Assembly (NCBI GenBank): GCA_024500155.1
Contig: CM044862.1
Location: forward strand, 22,603,501 to 22,667,500
DNA from: Chenopodium formosanum
Taxonomy: Eukaryota > Streptophyta > Magnoliopsida > Caryophyllales > Amaranthaceae
Direction of reading: 5' to 3'
DNA length: 64,000 nucleotides
Part shown: in pieces, positions 44,207 to 55,856 of the stretch
Position numbering within the stretch: position 1 is the stretch's first letter
Layout: every line of letters begins with the position of its first letter
Notes under the pieces: generated by a model
The model's database searches: none
Told to the model about the DNA's origin: nothing
The model's input: only the letters and a program-made list of their open reading frames with translations
Made by a program: the position numbers and the translations under genes

Positions 44207-47166
44207 TTAACACTCATCATCCCATATTACTGGTACATTCTTCTTGAGCTTTTTGAAGATTGGTTCACATATCGTTGTCAGTTTTGATATGAACCTACTT
44301 ATGTATTGCAACCGGCCAATAAATCCTCGAATCTGTTTCTCAGTCTTGGGCGGTGGCATCGACATGATTGCTTTATTCTTGGTTGGATCTACCTCTATTC
44401 CTCTAGAGCTTATGACGTATCCCAAGAGCTTGCCCGAGGAGACTCCAAAAGCACATTGTGATGGATTCAACCTCATATTATATTTTCTTAGCCTTTCGAA
44501 AAATTTCCTTAAGGCTACTTGATGGCCTGGACGATCCTTTGATTTCACAATCATGTCGTCGACATATACTTCAACTTCTTTGTGCATCATGTCATGGAGT
44601 AAGGCAGTTGCTGCACGTTGGTAAGTAGCACCTGCGTTTTTCAACCCAAATGGCATTACCGTGTAACAGTAAGTGCCCCACGGTGTGATAAAGGTCGTTT
44701 TCTCCATGTCTTCTTCTGCCATGAGAATCTGATTGTACCCTGCATATCCGTCCATGAATGAGAGAAGCGCGTGATTTGTCGTGTTGTCTACCAGAATATC
44801 GATGTGTGGCAAAGGGAAGTCGTCCTTTAGACTTGCCTTATTTAGATCTCGATAGTCGACACACATCCTTACCCTTCCGTATTTCTTTGGAACTGGGACG
44901 ACGTTGGCGACCTATTCGGGGTATTTGGATACCTTGATGAAACCTGCCATTATTTGTTTTTGAACTTCTTCTTTTATTTTAAGTGCTACGTCGGGTTTCA
45001 TTCGACGCAACTTTTGTTTTACAGGTTTCATTCCTGGGATTAATGGTATAGTGTGTTGAGCTATTTCTCTGTTAATGCCCAGCATATCTTCATATGACCA
45101 AGCAAATACATCGATAAATTCTTTAAGTAAGTTAATTAAATCGGTTCTTTCTTGTTTATTCAATGTTAGTCCGATTTTAATTTCTCTTTTATGAGTTGAG
45201 TCATTTGAGATGTCAACTGTTTCAGTCTCTTCAATTACTAGTGTTTTCTTTTCAAGTGTTTCCATTGCTTTAATAATTTCTTTATTTTTTTCATCGTTAG
45301 CTAAGCAATGCTTGTCATCTTGGGTTAGGGAAGAACACGAGAAATAAGGAGAACGAGAAGTATTATTATACTCTGAGATCATTACATCAAAGAGTGATAT
45401 GTCCTCAGGGACTGGATCACTAACTATCCTTGGAGAAGAAATAGGAAGGGGAGGTATTATTGCTAAAGACTTAGAAGATTCTAAAGGGAAAGACTCTGAC
45501 TCGGACTCTGACTCCGACGACTCTTCGAACATCGGCCCTTGCCCTGTCGTGATTGATATCTTCTTTCCACTCGGAGTAGTCACCTTGATAGTCTTGCGCC
45601 ACCCTTGCAATGATCCTTCGGCTGGAGTAATTAGCTTCGAGGGGTCGAAGTTTTCACTTTGTAGGTTCGTTTGAATGAGTGAGGAGTTATCTTCCTCATA
45701 AGCTGACTCATTCTTTTCTCTCCAAAACAATAATCCCATGACGTTAAAATCAAAGCATGGGGGTGCTTTTTCCTTACGGACGGGAGTTGGGATTTTGTCA
45801 GTGAAGTAGCAATCCAAGAAAATCTCGAATCCCGGTTGTCGCATGCCATTTACAACGAATGGCTCGGGAAATTCATAGCATGGATAGTCCTCTCCTTCTT
45901 TTATAAACTGACCATTAAGCGTAAGAGGGTATTGATCCATTGGAATTGCTTTTTTTGAATGCAAGCGTCCCTACGTGCTTTCAACTTGTCCTGGGCTCGA
46001 TTGAGATCTTTCCGAGTCGGTTCGAAACCAAGTCCGAAAGTATCTAGTTTAGGGAGGCCAGGTGACTCTATTGATTTTGCTATCTCGTTCTTCTTTCCTA
46101 AGGTCATCCCAGGGAAGTGTCCTTGTTTCTTCAGCATGGTGTTGATAATCATGTTGGAATAGGGGTCGTGGCAAAGAGATGTCCTTTCATCCTCTTGGAT
46201 TAAGGAGACTTCTTCGTTAAAGCCTCATAGGTCTTCGTCATCTTCCTCGTGCTCCACATTGATGATTGGATTTTCTATTGATTTAATTCTCATCGGCGAA
46301 GCATCAATAGTGATTGGAATTCCTCCAATTATGGCTTTCACTTGTTGGTGGAGAGATGAAGGGACGACCTTTAGATCATGGATCCAAGGGCGTCCTAACA
46401 ACAGATTGAATGAGGCTTTAATGTCTACCACTTGAAAAGTAGTAGCATGTTCTATTGCTCCTGCCGTCACATTTAGTGTTATTTTGCCAAGAGCTTGACG
46501 GCGAGTATTATCGTAAGCTCTTATTCCTTGTGTGGACGGAGCTAAATCCTCATCCCTTATGCCGAGCATCCTCGCAGTCCTAAGTGGACAGACATTGATA
46601 GCTGATCCATTGTCTACAAGAGTCATGGGAACATTCATCCTTTTGCAGACTACCGTGAGATTTAACGCCTTGTAGTGTTTGTCACCTTCTGGGGGTAAAT
46701 CTTTATCAGAGAGAGTGATTAGATTAATCAGACTAGGGAGGTCACTTGTGAGGAAGTTAGCTAGTCCCTCAGGAGTGGTGTCAAAATCTATCCCGATTTT
46801 ATCTAAGGCATTCATTACAGCCAACCTATGTTCTCGAGATGTTGCCAGGAGCTTCCATACATTCATCTCAACTTTTGTCTTCTTAAACTATTTAACGATG
46901 TCGTTGTCTTCGATGATAGGTATGGGAACTTGTTGTACAGTAGGCATAGGTTGTGTTGAAACGGGAGGTTGCATTCTCCCGGATCTTGTGAGGACGTCTA
47001 TTGATGAATCTTCTTCAGCCCAAATGTCGTTTGTGGTGTATGATACAGAAGGTGAAGGTCCTACTATGTCCTTTAGGTAGACATCTTCTTCATCACTGTC
47101 CCATACTCCATTAACAGTTATGTCCTCTTCTTGTTGAACTTGGAATAATTCCTTTTCATCAATCAT
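44207..47166 (-). pseudogene. Element B protease and reverse transcriptase region
   Basis: Continues gag. Protease (46866-46225) has TLVDNGSAINVCP. The acidic linker is 45964-45300; RT follows, with HTIPLIPGMKPVKQKLRRMK, CVDYRDLNKASLKDDFPLPH and catalytic YVDDM (about 44558-44572). Breaks: stop after VK near 46888, stop after DEDL near 46225, a frameshift in an A-run near 45955, TAG after KYPE near 44912 (A reads KYPEWVAK), and a stop at 44207. Most look like point decay after insertion. Confidence 0.87.
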
Positions 47167-47169
47167 TTT

Positions 47170-48827
47170 CTACACCAAATCCTTGAATTTGAAGCAGTTT
47201 TCTATGGTGTGCCCCCCTGACTGATGGTATTGACAGTAATATCTATCTGTCCTTTTTAATGATTCAAATGGTCTCGGTTCGAGAGGTTTGACCTTGCCAC
47301 TCTCGGAGAGCATTTCGAACATTTGTGCATATGGGATCCCAATTGGAGTGTAAACTCTATTGCTCTTCTTGGGTTTTTCGGTGACTTGTAAGGGAAAATA
47401 CTTTGCCTCATAAGTCGTTTTCACTGGTGTGAATTCTCTTTTAGGTTCTTCCTTTGGACATGGAAGTTCATCATATTTCTTGTGAAGTTCGTTTACAACT
47501 TTGAGAGTTTCACGTAATAGTTGCGAAGTATCCCTCATAAACAGTGTGAGCAATTGTATGTCTTCCTTGTTTGCTGGTTCTGGAAGGTTATCTTTGACAT
47601 CGAAAAAGATCTCTTCTCTTCCTTCTTCGACATTGGTTGCTTTGACAAGCTTAATGAGAGATGAGGGGTCAACTTCGCTTTCTTCATCGGAGATAGCCAA
47701 AGTATGAGCTAGAGGTGCATTGTCAATACTTGGCTTCCTACTGGCAGGGGGCAACGGCAGTTTGTTAATGTCAATTAGGTCTTGGATAGCTTCCTTAAGC
47801 TTCCAACAGCTTTCAGTAGAATGGCCCCTACCTTGGTGATATTTGCAATGTGCGTTGGGGTTCCAGTTAGGCGACCTCTTCTCAACTGGTGGATCCCCGA
47901 ATGGTCCAATGGGAGTTATAAGACCTTTTGCACTTAATCGATCAAATGCGGTGTCATAACTCATGCCAATAGGAGTGAAGTTCCTCCTAAATGGTTTATT
48001 TTGTCCTTGGTTGTTCATGGCGAGGACTTCTCCTAGATTAAAGGTGCTAACATTATTTGAGTGGGCAGTTTTGGAAGAAGAAGGATTGTCGTTCTTCTTT
48101 CCTTTCCAGTCACTGTTGGAGCTATTGTTGGCAGCTTTAGATTTAGCCAAGTCATCTTTAATATTGATCCCAATATCATAAACAGCCTTACAGGTATGAA
48201 GGTTATTTTGATATTTAAGATGTTTGGAATATTTTTCTTGAAGATTTTTAATGAATAGTCTCACGGACTCTTTTTCACTTGGTACCTCGATCATTTTGGC
48301 TGAGGTTTCTCTCCATTTGTTAAAGAAAGCAGTGAAGCCTTCATTCTCTTTCTGTTTGAGGATTTCAAGTTCTCTATGGTCAGTTTCGACTTGAATGTTG
48401 CATTTGTACCTATCAACGAAAGCGTTTGCTATGGATTCCCAGATAGAGGTCTTCTCTTTTTCAAGAGAAAAGAACCATTGTTGGAAAACGGTCTCGAGAG
48501 ATAGTGAGAACATTTCTTATCGATACCCTTGATACTCATTATGGTTTCAAATGCTCTTAAATGGAAGTAAGGGTTGTCAATTGCCCTAAATTTTGGGATG
48601 TCGTTGGCGCTGAACTTCTGCAGAAGAAGATCTTTATCCACCGAGACCCCTTGGGATGTGAGTTCTTGAAACTTGTAGTCACTGGACAACTTGCTTAGGC
48701 TCTCTTGCATGAGGTCCATTTGTTGTTGTTTCACGGGATCATCGATCTTAAGTGCGAGAAGCTTCAGTGTCTCAGTTACAGTAGCCAGTTGGTTCTTGAG
48801 ATCATTGACTTCTTCTTGAGTTGCCAT
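47170..48827 (-). pseudogene. Element B gag region
   Basis: Starts MATQEEVNDLKNQLAT at 48827. Retrotrans_gag domain as in A. Both zinc knuckles are intact here (CKYHQGRGHSTESCW and CQYHQSGGHTIENC). A frameshift near 48510, in the run after SIKGIDKK, joins the two open parts 48827-48429 and 48513-47170; the gag ends at a stop after KDLV where A reads on. B is otherwise better preserved than A in gag. Confidence 0.88.
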
Positions 48828-49333
48828 TATAACTCTTGCTTTCCTCTTGCGGGCTATAGGTCTGTCGAAAAGTTGGACTTGTACGAAGAGGTTATCTTTG
48901 ATTAATCGTCCTTCCTTTCTTGACCACGCGCTGTAAATTAAGCCAATTTGCGTTTTAATTACCTGACTCGAATCAACTTGACTTTATGGTTTTTGTTTTT
49001 TTTTTAAAAAAAATGTACATATTTTTAGGGAACTAAGTATTATTATTTATTGGAGGATTAATATCCGACTTACCCCCTTAAAAAAAATGACGAAAAAAGC
49101 GCGCACACAAGACTCTCTTAATCATGGTCAAAACATGTGTATTGGTGTGTGCATTGAGTGTGGTGACATGCTTGGACTCTTGTGTAAGACCATGGGACTT
49201 AGTGCCTAAACTCGAACATTAATTCAATTAAGCATTCTTGTCAGCAAAATTAACCGAATTAAACAGAAAACCGATTAATTAGACATTAGGTGATGACTCG
49301 ACAAATAATCCGAACTGTCGGCCAAGCGACAGG

Positions 49334-49432
49334 ACTGGCGTCACATTATGGTGATTGGCGCCAGGCAATTTAGTAAATGTCTGGCGCTACACACTATAAT
49401 GTGGCGCTACAGCTCAGACTTTGGCGCTAATA
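49334..49432 (-). repeat. GGCGCC cluster 2 in element B leader
   Basis: CTGGCGTCAC, TTGGCGCCAGGC, CTGGCGCTAC, GTGGCGCTAC and TTGGCGCTAA at the position of 24605-24705 in A. Confidence 0.65.
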
Positions 49433-50073
49433 TTGGAGCTTCGGTCTGGGACTGTTTTCGGTATTATTAGTCAACTGGGGTATACCTAAAGTCGTACTAG
49501 GTCAATTCCGATTAAAAAAAAAAGACTTTATTGACTCAAATTAATTAATTAATTGATTAATTAGGCAAATTTCTTTAAGTCATTAATTTTAGTCTCAACA
49601 CAAATCAACAAACGGTTAAGAGAAACATAGGATATATATGCACAACAAATAATGCACAATTAGTCAAGTAGGCACAATATGATGCAATGAGTTTGCAACC
49701 TAACCATAGCTCTAGTTCTCTAAAGTTCGGGATATGGTTTAGTCAATAGAGGGTCCATGGTTAATTGTCCGGATGCACCGCGCGGAACCCTAACCATGAA
49801 GGGTTGGCGCGAGTGGATGGGACACCGGGAGTTTTAGAAAAAACTCGCTTCCACGGTTTGGTGAATTCAACATTCTCGGATGTACCCTTTGTTGCCAGGA
49901 GCGTTCAATCGGGTAGATGGAGCATGAATTCCCAGAGGGTTATGTCCATATTTAGAACACATATGGGTTTCAGAAAAGTGAGAAAAAATTCAATCAGGAA
50001 GTAGGATCGAGCAAACAGTACGAAAAACCGGTCGAAATTAGAACGCATATTTCTGGCTCAGTATTGGGAGAAA

Positions 50074-50185
50074 TTGGCGCTAGCAAACAGAGACTGGCGC
50101 CAACTTTTAACTGTAGCGCCTGCGCCAATACTGGCGTCTGGCGCTACGGCTAAAAGTGTGGCACCAAGCTCTGGCCCCTGACGCT
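50074..50185 (-). repeat. GGCGCC cluster 1 in element B leader
   Basis: TTGGCGCTAG, CTGGCGCCAAC, TAGCGCCTGCGCC, CTGGCGTCTGGCGCTAC and TGACGCTAC at the position of 23873-23968 in A. Confidence 0.7.
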
Positions 50186-50466
50186 ACTTCCCACATGCCT
50201 CAGCAGCTTTCTATGCTCGATAAAATCTTCCAGTTTCGCGCGGTGTTATTTCAGTCCTAGTTGTGAAAGACATTTCTCAAATTTCCTACGTGTAAAATCC
50301 TATATTTTTGACTCATTACGGATGGTCTTTCCAATGAGAACCTTTTTATGCATATGACAATAATGTTAATCAAAATTACGCACATGTAATACTTAGAACT
50401 TTTTTAGTCTCATCCACTCATTCTAAATCATTGCCGAAACAAATTTAGGAATTAAAATAGAAATCC

Positions 50467-50484
50467 TCCCCAGTGGAGTCGCCA
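50467..50484 (-). other. Element B primer-binding site (tRNA-Arg type)
   Basis: Complement reads TGGCGACTCCACTGGGGA, identical to that of A, starting 5 bp inside the 5' LTR edge. Confidence 0.8.
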
Positions 50485-50489
50485 AAAAC

Positions 50490-52374
50490 TGTAGGGAATA
50501 ATTCAAGCCTCCCACTAGCTTGAACCCCACTGTGATCATACACTAAAGTACGGTGGCGTCCAAAAGGGAAGAAGATAGAGCAAAAGAGTCGCCAACAAGT
50601 TTTTAAGGAACTTGTAAACCGTTCACGAGGTGAAGGTTACACCCCTTAACGATCCAAGAGATCGTTAACTCCATAAGGTCATGAACCAAATAAGGGTTCG
50701 GGGATGATGGTACAAATCCAACCTAAAAGAGATTGAACCTGCCCTAATAATAGGCCTCTACTTTATTCTGATCGTATTCATGTGCGCTTTCTGATTAACA
50801 TGCAATCAATAGGATTAACCCTAAACCTGTTTAATCTATGTTGGTTGAATTTAATGCACAAATAAACTATTATTGGCGATCACTTGAATTATAATCACAA
50901 TTAACCCTAAACAAGATTATTAAATATCTTATTAAGCGTGATTGCAAATACCAATTCCCTTTAAACAAGTAATAAAAAAGGTGATAAAGCAATAAATAAT
51001 AAGCATCAAGCAACATAATAAATAATCAACATCATTAGGATAAACATGAATAATAATTATAATAATCATAAATACAATAATATTCATGTTAAAGCATAAA
51101 AGCAAGATCCTAGGCATGATACTAACAAGATTAATAACAAACCCTAGCATGTCACTAAGCAATAAAAATCAAATCTTTAACCCTAACATGATACTAACAA
51201 TCATAAATATTAGGAAGGATATAAAAGGCATCATAGCAATCATATTTAATATTAAAATTACCCTAGACATGATACTAGGAATATCATAACAACAATATAA
51301 ACATCATAAATCAATAAATCAATTAAAACACTTACTTTGATGCCTCGTACCTCTTTCTAATAACAAAATACACGCGTTAGTAACTTCAAGGAAAAATAAT
51401 AATCAAACAATTAAATTAAATAATTGAAAGAGAGATTTGGGACCAAACCCTCAGAAATTAAAACCTTTCACGTCTAGGGCGAAGGAAACTTCAAATATGG
51501 CTAGGTGTTTCTAGATCTTGTGAATGCGGAATTTTGTATGAAAAAGCAAGAAAGAATTGAATGCTAAAGAATACTTGAGAATGAGAGAATTGGTGAATGT
51601 AGATGTAGATGATGAATTCATGAAAATTAGTGAATGTAAACGGAGTTTTTGATACGATATTTATAGTGAAAATCATCCAAAAAAGATAATTTAACAAAAC
51701 AGAGTCTGACGATCGCAAAACAGGATTGGCGCCAACCCTGGCTAGCTGGCGCTAGGCACCAGTGGCTAGCGCCTGGCGCCAAGGCCTGGGGTTGGACGCC
51801 AAACTGGATTTCAACGCGTTTTCGAAAATCTGATAAATTTCCCGTACTGGAAGATAAAATAATATAATTCCATCGAAAATGCTATTTGATCTTGATTAAA
51901 ACTCTGAAAAGTCAACAAAATCAACTTATCAATGCTAATTGAATTAGGAATGAAAAGAACCTTCTAGAAGATTCTAGAAGACTAAAACCATTCCTAATTG
52001 CATTAGGAATGATAAATCATATTAGGCCCTCCCCTAGATCATTGGGCCGTACATAAAGCTCAAACCGGGCCCAGTTTAGTAAATTGGCCATAACTTCCTC
52101 AATATTCATCGGAATTGGGCTTATAATATATCGCTAGAAAGGTCTTTGCAAGCCCCATCCAACTACACCATTATTAGACCCATATCATGGACCAACCAAA
52201 CTGGATTGGCTGTTTTCTTAAAATAAAGTTTTCCAAAACAGGGAGAAGAGAAAAGAAATAAAACTTTCCGCAACACTAGACCTTTCCACACTTTCGTTTC
52301 ATTCGATTATGATTCGACGTGAAAGTTACTCATCACTGGGATTGGTTTTGGGGAGACACAAATGGGTGTCTACA
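50490..52374 (-). repeat. Element B 5' LTR
   Basis: 1885 bp. On the element strand it runs TGTAGACACCC...TTCCCTACA. TATA box on the minus strand near 51656-51663. Followed on the plus strand by GCCGC, the second half of the target duplication. Confidence 0.96.
51725..51802 (-). promoter_or_regulatory. GGCGCC cluster in element B 5' LTR (short form)
   Basis: TTGGCGCCAAC, CTGGCGCTAGG and CGCCTGGCGCCAAGG. Compared with the other LTR of B (15732-15830), it lacks about 20 bp containing one AGGCGCCAATGGCTAGC unit. Confidence 0.72.
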
Positions 52375-52979
52375 GCCGCCTGATTCCTCTCTTCTCCATG
52401 ATTCCTTTTCTTCTGGCGGACATGTTTAACGGCCGGGTTTACAACCAATTTATGCACGGCTAGGTTAGGACTTATACCTGGCATCTCGCCAACATCAAAT
52501 GCAAATACATCTTTGAACTCTCTCAATAATTGAATTAACTCATCCCCAATCACACCCACAACTATAGTGCCTACACTAACCGTCCGACCTGGTTGATCGA
52601 GGTCAAGCACTATATCCTGGTGACTGCCGGCCGGCTGGGGTCGTAACTCTTCTGGTCGACCAACAATCATTAGATGCTATGCTTGCTCTATCTTGGCCGC
52701 CTTACGCTTCTGGCCGACCTGGTGTGTTGGGAGTGAGGTTCCTTCTTCTCTTGGCTCGGACGACTTTGGTCCGCGCGCTGTGGGCTTAACTGCCAACTGA
52801 TTACATTCCTTTTCCATCTTCTGACTTCCTTGGATTGTACCTATTTTCCCGTCCGTCCTCTCAAACTTTAGCAGCATTAGGTGAGGCACAATGACAGCTT
52901 TTGCTGCATTCAGTGTAGGACGGCTGAGTATGACATTATATCCAGTCAGCTCTTTCACAACCAAGAAGCGGACAGCCAT
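52375..52979 (-). pseudogene. Element C pol, post-protease linker and RT N-terminus
   Basis: Minus-strand frames 52979-52677 (MAVRFLVVKELTGYNVILSR, end of the protease fold) and 52670 downward (LIQLLREFKDVFAFDVGEMP, the start of RT), broken by a stop between them. The RT is cut at 52375 by element B within a run of Ala codons (ERNQAA) and resumes at 14492. Confidence 0.88.
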
Positions 52980-53029
52980 ATCCCTTCCTTCCCCTTTTTC
53001 CCCAAATCGGACGGGTAAGTCTATCCAGC

Positions 53030-55195
53030 CTACCGGGTGGATGACATTCCCCCAAATCCGACCAACGGGTGAGTGATGTCCTGGAGAGAATCCTCTGGGA
53101 AGCTTAGATTTTTCAAGGCGGTCAGGCTGATGATATCAGTCGCGCTACCCGTGTCTATCAATATCCCTCCGACCTTCAAATTGGTTATCTTCATAATGAA
53201 TACCATAGGATCATTGTGCAAGGCTTTAACCTCCCCCGGATCGGCCTCACTGATGATTACTTCGGGGAAGGGTTCAGCCTTCACTGAGTCCGTCTGCATC
53301 ACCTTTCCTAGGTTCCGGGAGTCCTGCTTGATCCCTTTCATAGTGGGACCGCCCGAGGCAAATCCTCCTGGTATCACGGCCACAAAGCCTGAATCAGTGT
53401 TGTTGCCATCATCTTCTTTATCTTTGTTCTTATCATTCTTCTGTCTTTGCTCGGACGTGTTGTTTGTCCGCGTGTAAGTGAATTTGGACTTCATCACATA
53501 CGAATTCAGCATGCTCTTCTCGGCTAACTTGTCCAGCAGTCTCTTTAAGTTGATACAATCATTTGTGTCATGTCCCACGTCCTTGTGGTAATGACAATAC
53601 TTGTTCTTGTTCCTATACTGAGTCGGGCCTCTAAGTGGTTGTGGCTTCTCAAACTCAAACTTATCCTTGATTTCCATCAAGATAGAATAACAATCCTTGT
53701 TGAATTCAAACTGAGGCTCGTACGCCTTGACCTTCTTGGACTTCTGTGGCTGGGCATCAGCCACCCAGACTTCCTTTCTCTTTTTTCCTTCTTTCTTTTG
53801 GCCGGCCGAGTCTTGATGAGAAGGTTTCTTCTCAGCCCCCTTGGTCGGCGCTTCTGCTTTTGTGAGCGAACAAAAGTCCGTCGCCTCAATATAAGCTTCG
53901 GCTTCCCGCAGAACACCTACGTATGTCCGAATCTTTTTCCTTACCAAGTCAAATTTAAAACCATTGTGCCTTAATCCTCGGAGAAATTCAGAGTAAGCCA
54001 TTTCGTCCGGCAAATTATGAATTTGGGCTTTTTCTTGGTTAAATCGCTGGACGTACGAGCGTAAGCCCTCATTTTTTTCTTGGACGATTGTCGCCAAGTT
54101 AAGGCTAGTCTTTCGAGGCGCTATGTTGTATGAAAAATTTCCCACGAACAACAAACTAAGAGTAGTAAAACAATTGATACAACCGGCCGGCAAACTGTTG
54201 AACCAATCCTGCGCCACACCTTTCAGAGTGGTCGGGAAACATTTGCACCAAGTAGCGTCATCTATGCTTTGCAAGTACATCAGGTTCCTGTACGAGGTGA
54301 TGTGCTCTTCTGGGTTGCCCGTGCCATCATAGGCTCCCACAAGTACACTCTTCACCTTTGGTGGTTGAAGGGCATTTAAGATATCTTGCGAAAACGGGGG
54401 CGGCTTATCTCCCAGAGTAAGTAGGCGCATCTGCCAGTCGATGGGCTGTGGTTGCACGGACGGTCCAGCCAGGTAGGGAGCCTGTCCATACACCTGCCCG
54501 TATGGCCCATATTGTCCGTATGCCTGGGGGTTCGGCTACATCAAGCCATTGAACCCCTGAGGAGGTTGATATTGCAGTGATTGGGCTGGAATAGGAGTTG
54601 GAGCATGGAAGACTAGAATAGGAGTTGGGGTGCGGACTGCCTGACTTCCACTGGAGATGGCCGTGTTGGTATGCTGGGAAAGAGAATGATGTGAAAAATC
54701 ATCCGGCATAGTTGGGGTTGAGGTCGTGTCTGAGTAGGCGGCGCGCTCCCGCTGCTTATTCCGAAGGTAATCTCTTGCGTCCTTCCATCGTCTGGACGGC
54801 TCAGGCTCCTCTCTTCGAAGCTGCCTACCCCTCCCCCCAGCCGACTGCGTTTTCGCCAGCAAGTCAGAGAAATTAGTCTGCGGTACTCTCGGGGACCTTC
54901 CAGTCGGCCTTCGAAAGGGAGTGTTTCCAGCGTCCGTTGCATGAACTGCTTTGCTGTGTGTCTTCTTTGGAGCCCTCTGTTCCTCTCTCCTGGGCGGCTG
55001 CCTAGAGGTAGAGGCTCCATTTTCAATTTCTTTTCTGAGTTTGTTAAGCGCGGCCTTAAGAGAGGCAGCGGTAACAGGAGGGTCATCAGCTTCTTCAAAT
55101 GTGCCTATCAGAGGATCGCTAGTACGGATCGTAGGGATTAAATCCTCTACATGTCCATCCTCGCCTGGATTAGGTGTTTGACCGTCTATCGCCAT
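53030..55195 (-). pseudogene. Element C gag and protease start
   Basis: Start MAIDGQTPNPGEDGHV at 55195, just 13 bp from the primer site. A stop (TAG, about 54533-54535) splits it. Upstream part: Arg/Pro-rich N-terminus (ARDYLRNKQRERAAYSD). Downstream part: PIDWQMRLLTLGDKPPPFSQ, then a Retrotrans_gag domain (GVAQDWFNSLPAGCINCFTT), a zinc knuckle CHYHKDVGHDTNDC (about 53595-53555), a Lys-rich linker, and the protease active site ILIDTGSATDIIS (about 53160). The frame ends at 53030 and the protease continues in another frame at 52979, so there is also a frameshift. Confidence 0.88.
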
Positions 55196-55207
55196 AACGT
55201 ACGAGTA

Positions 55208-55225
55208 TCCCCACAGACGGCGCCA
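55208..55225 (-). other. Element C primer-binding site
   Basis: Complement reads TGGCGCCGTCTGTGGGGA, starting 2 bp inside the 5' LTR. It resembles the tRNA-Asp type site of Athila/Tat elements, imperfectly. Different from the tRNA-Arg site of A and B. Confidence 0.65.
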
Positions 55226-55227
55226 AA

Positions 55228-55851
55228 TGTTTCGGATGTTTTTTGGATTCCCTGGGATACTGGTCACGCTCTTCAGGCAACGAGACAGTCCAACCTGCAA
55301 AACAACGAATATTCAGATCAACGAAATATTCGCCTCCGACGATCAAGTCAGTGATCAGAACGGAAAAGGCTAGAGAGAGAAAGTAGAGAGAAGGTGGAGC
55401 TATTTAATGCTCTGTTGTTTGTAAATGTCTTAATCCCCCTCCCATCATAAATGATTGGGGTATTTATAGGGGTGGGACTCGTGCCCCTCTCTAGGGTTTA
55501 TACCCTAGATTTGCGTGACGTGATTGGCTGCGCAATCAGTGAATGCCACGTGCTACTCTAGGGGCGCCGCTTTGCGACTTTCATTGATATCTCTCGGGAT
55601 TTGGGCCATGACGTTGTTAGGGTTTTCTGGCATGTTGATTGTTAAGGGAACAAATTCCCTTAACACATGGCATCTTCTCTTACGACACCTGTCACCCTCT
55701 GACTGGGCCACGTGTTGCGACGAGACTGGCCTGCGGCCTTAAGGGCTCTGACTTACGTGGCATCTTCCCGTGGTGACACGTGTCACCCTATAACTGGGCC
55801 ACGTGTCACTATGGATTTGTCCACGTATACGGGGTATTTTTACCCACAACA
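55228..55851 (-). repeat. Element C 5' LTR
   Basis: 624 bp. TATA box on the minus strand at 55461-55468. Four of the five G-boxes are kept; the one near 55690 is mutated (ACACCTGTC). Flanked by CTAAG at 55852-55856. Confidence 0.95.
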
Positions 55852-55856
55852 CTAAG

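Larger units (their letters stand above)
48828..50466 (-). other. Element B untranslated leader
   Basis: Counterpart of 23574-25235 in A. No gene supported. Contains two GGCGCC clusters (listed separately). Confidence 0.7.
14493..52374 (-). mobile_element. Element B: large Tat-lineage LTR retrotransposon, interrupted by element A
   Basis: Minus-strand element with LTRs of 1910 and 1885 bp (TGTAGACACCC...TTCCCTACA on the element strand) and an exact 5-bp duplication GCCGC (14488-14492 and 52375-52379). Its target is the RT gene of element C. Without A it is about 18.75 kb. Element order: 5' LTR, tRNA-Arg-type primer site, leader of about 1.6 kb, gag, pol, antisense DUF7745-like gene (split by A), antisense plant-mobile-domain gene, polypurine tract, 3' LTR. 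Same family as A. Confidence 0.96.
5756..55851 (-). mobile_element. Element C: Tat-lineage Ty3/gypsy LTR retrotransposon, interrupted by element B
   Basis: Minus-strand element bounded by 626/624-bp LTRs that run TGTTGTGGG...CCGAAACA on the element strand, and by an exact 5-bp duplication CTAAG (5751-5755 and 55852-55856). Removing element B leaves about 12.2 kb. Order in element direction: 5' LTR, primer site, gag, protease, RT (split by B), RNaseH, archaeal-type RNaseH, integrase, an antisense cargo gene, polypurine tract, 3' LTR. Two RNaseH-like regions and an antisense extra gene before the 3' LTR place it in the Tat lineage. It sits inside the LTR of element D. Confidence 0.95.

Noticed and set aside
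52326..52373. C-terminal end of the element C RT frame (VDTHLCLPKTNPSDE)
   Set aside because: This is read-through into the LTR of element B, not RT sequence.
53073..53974. Plus-strand open frames opposite element C gag
   Set aside because: They are mirror frames of the gag/protease sequence, which has clear zinc-knuckle and DTG motifs on the minus strand.
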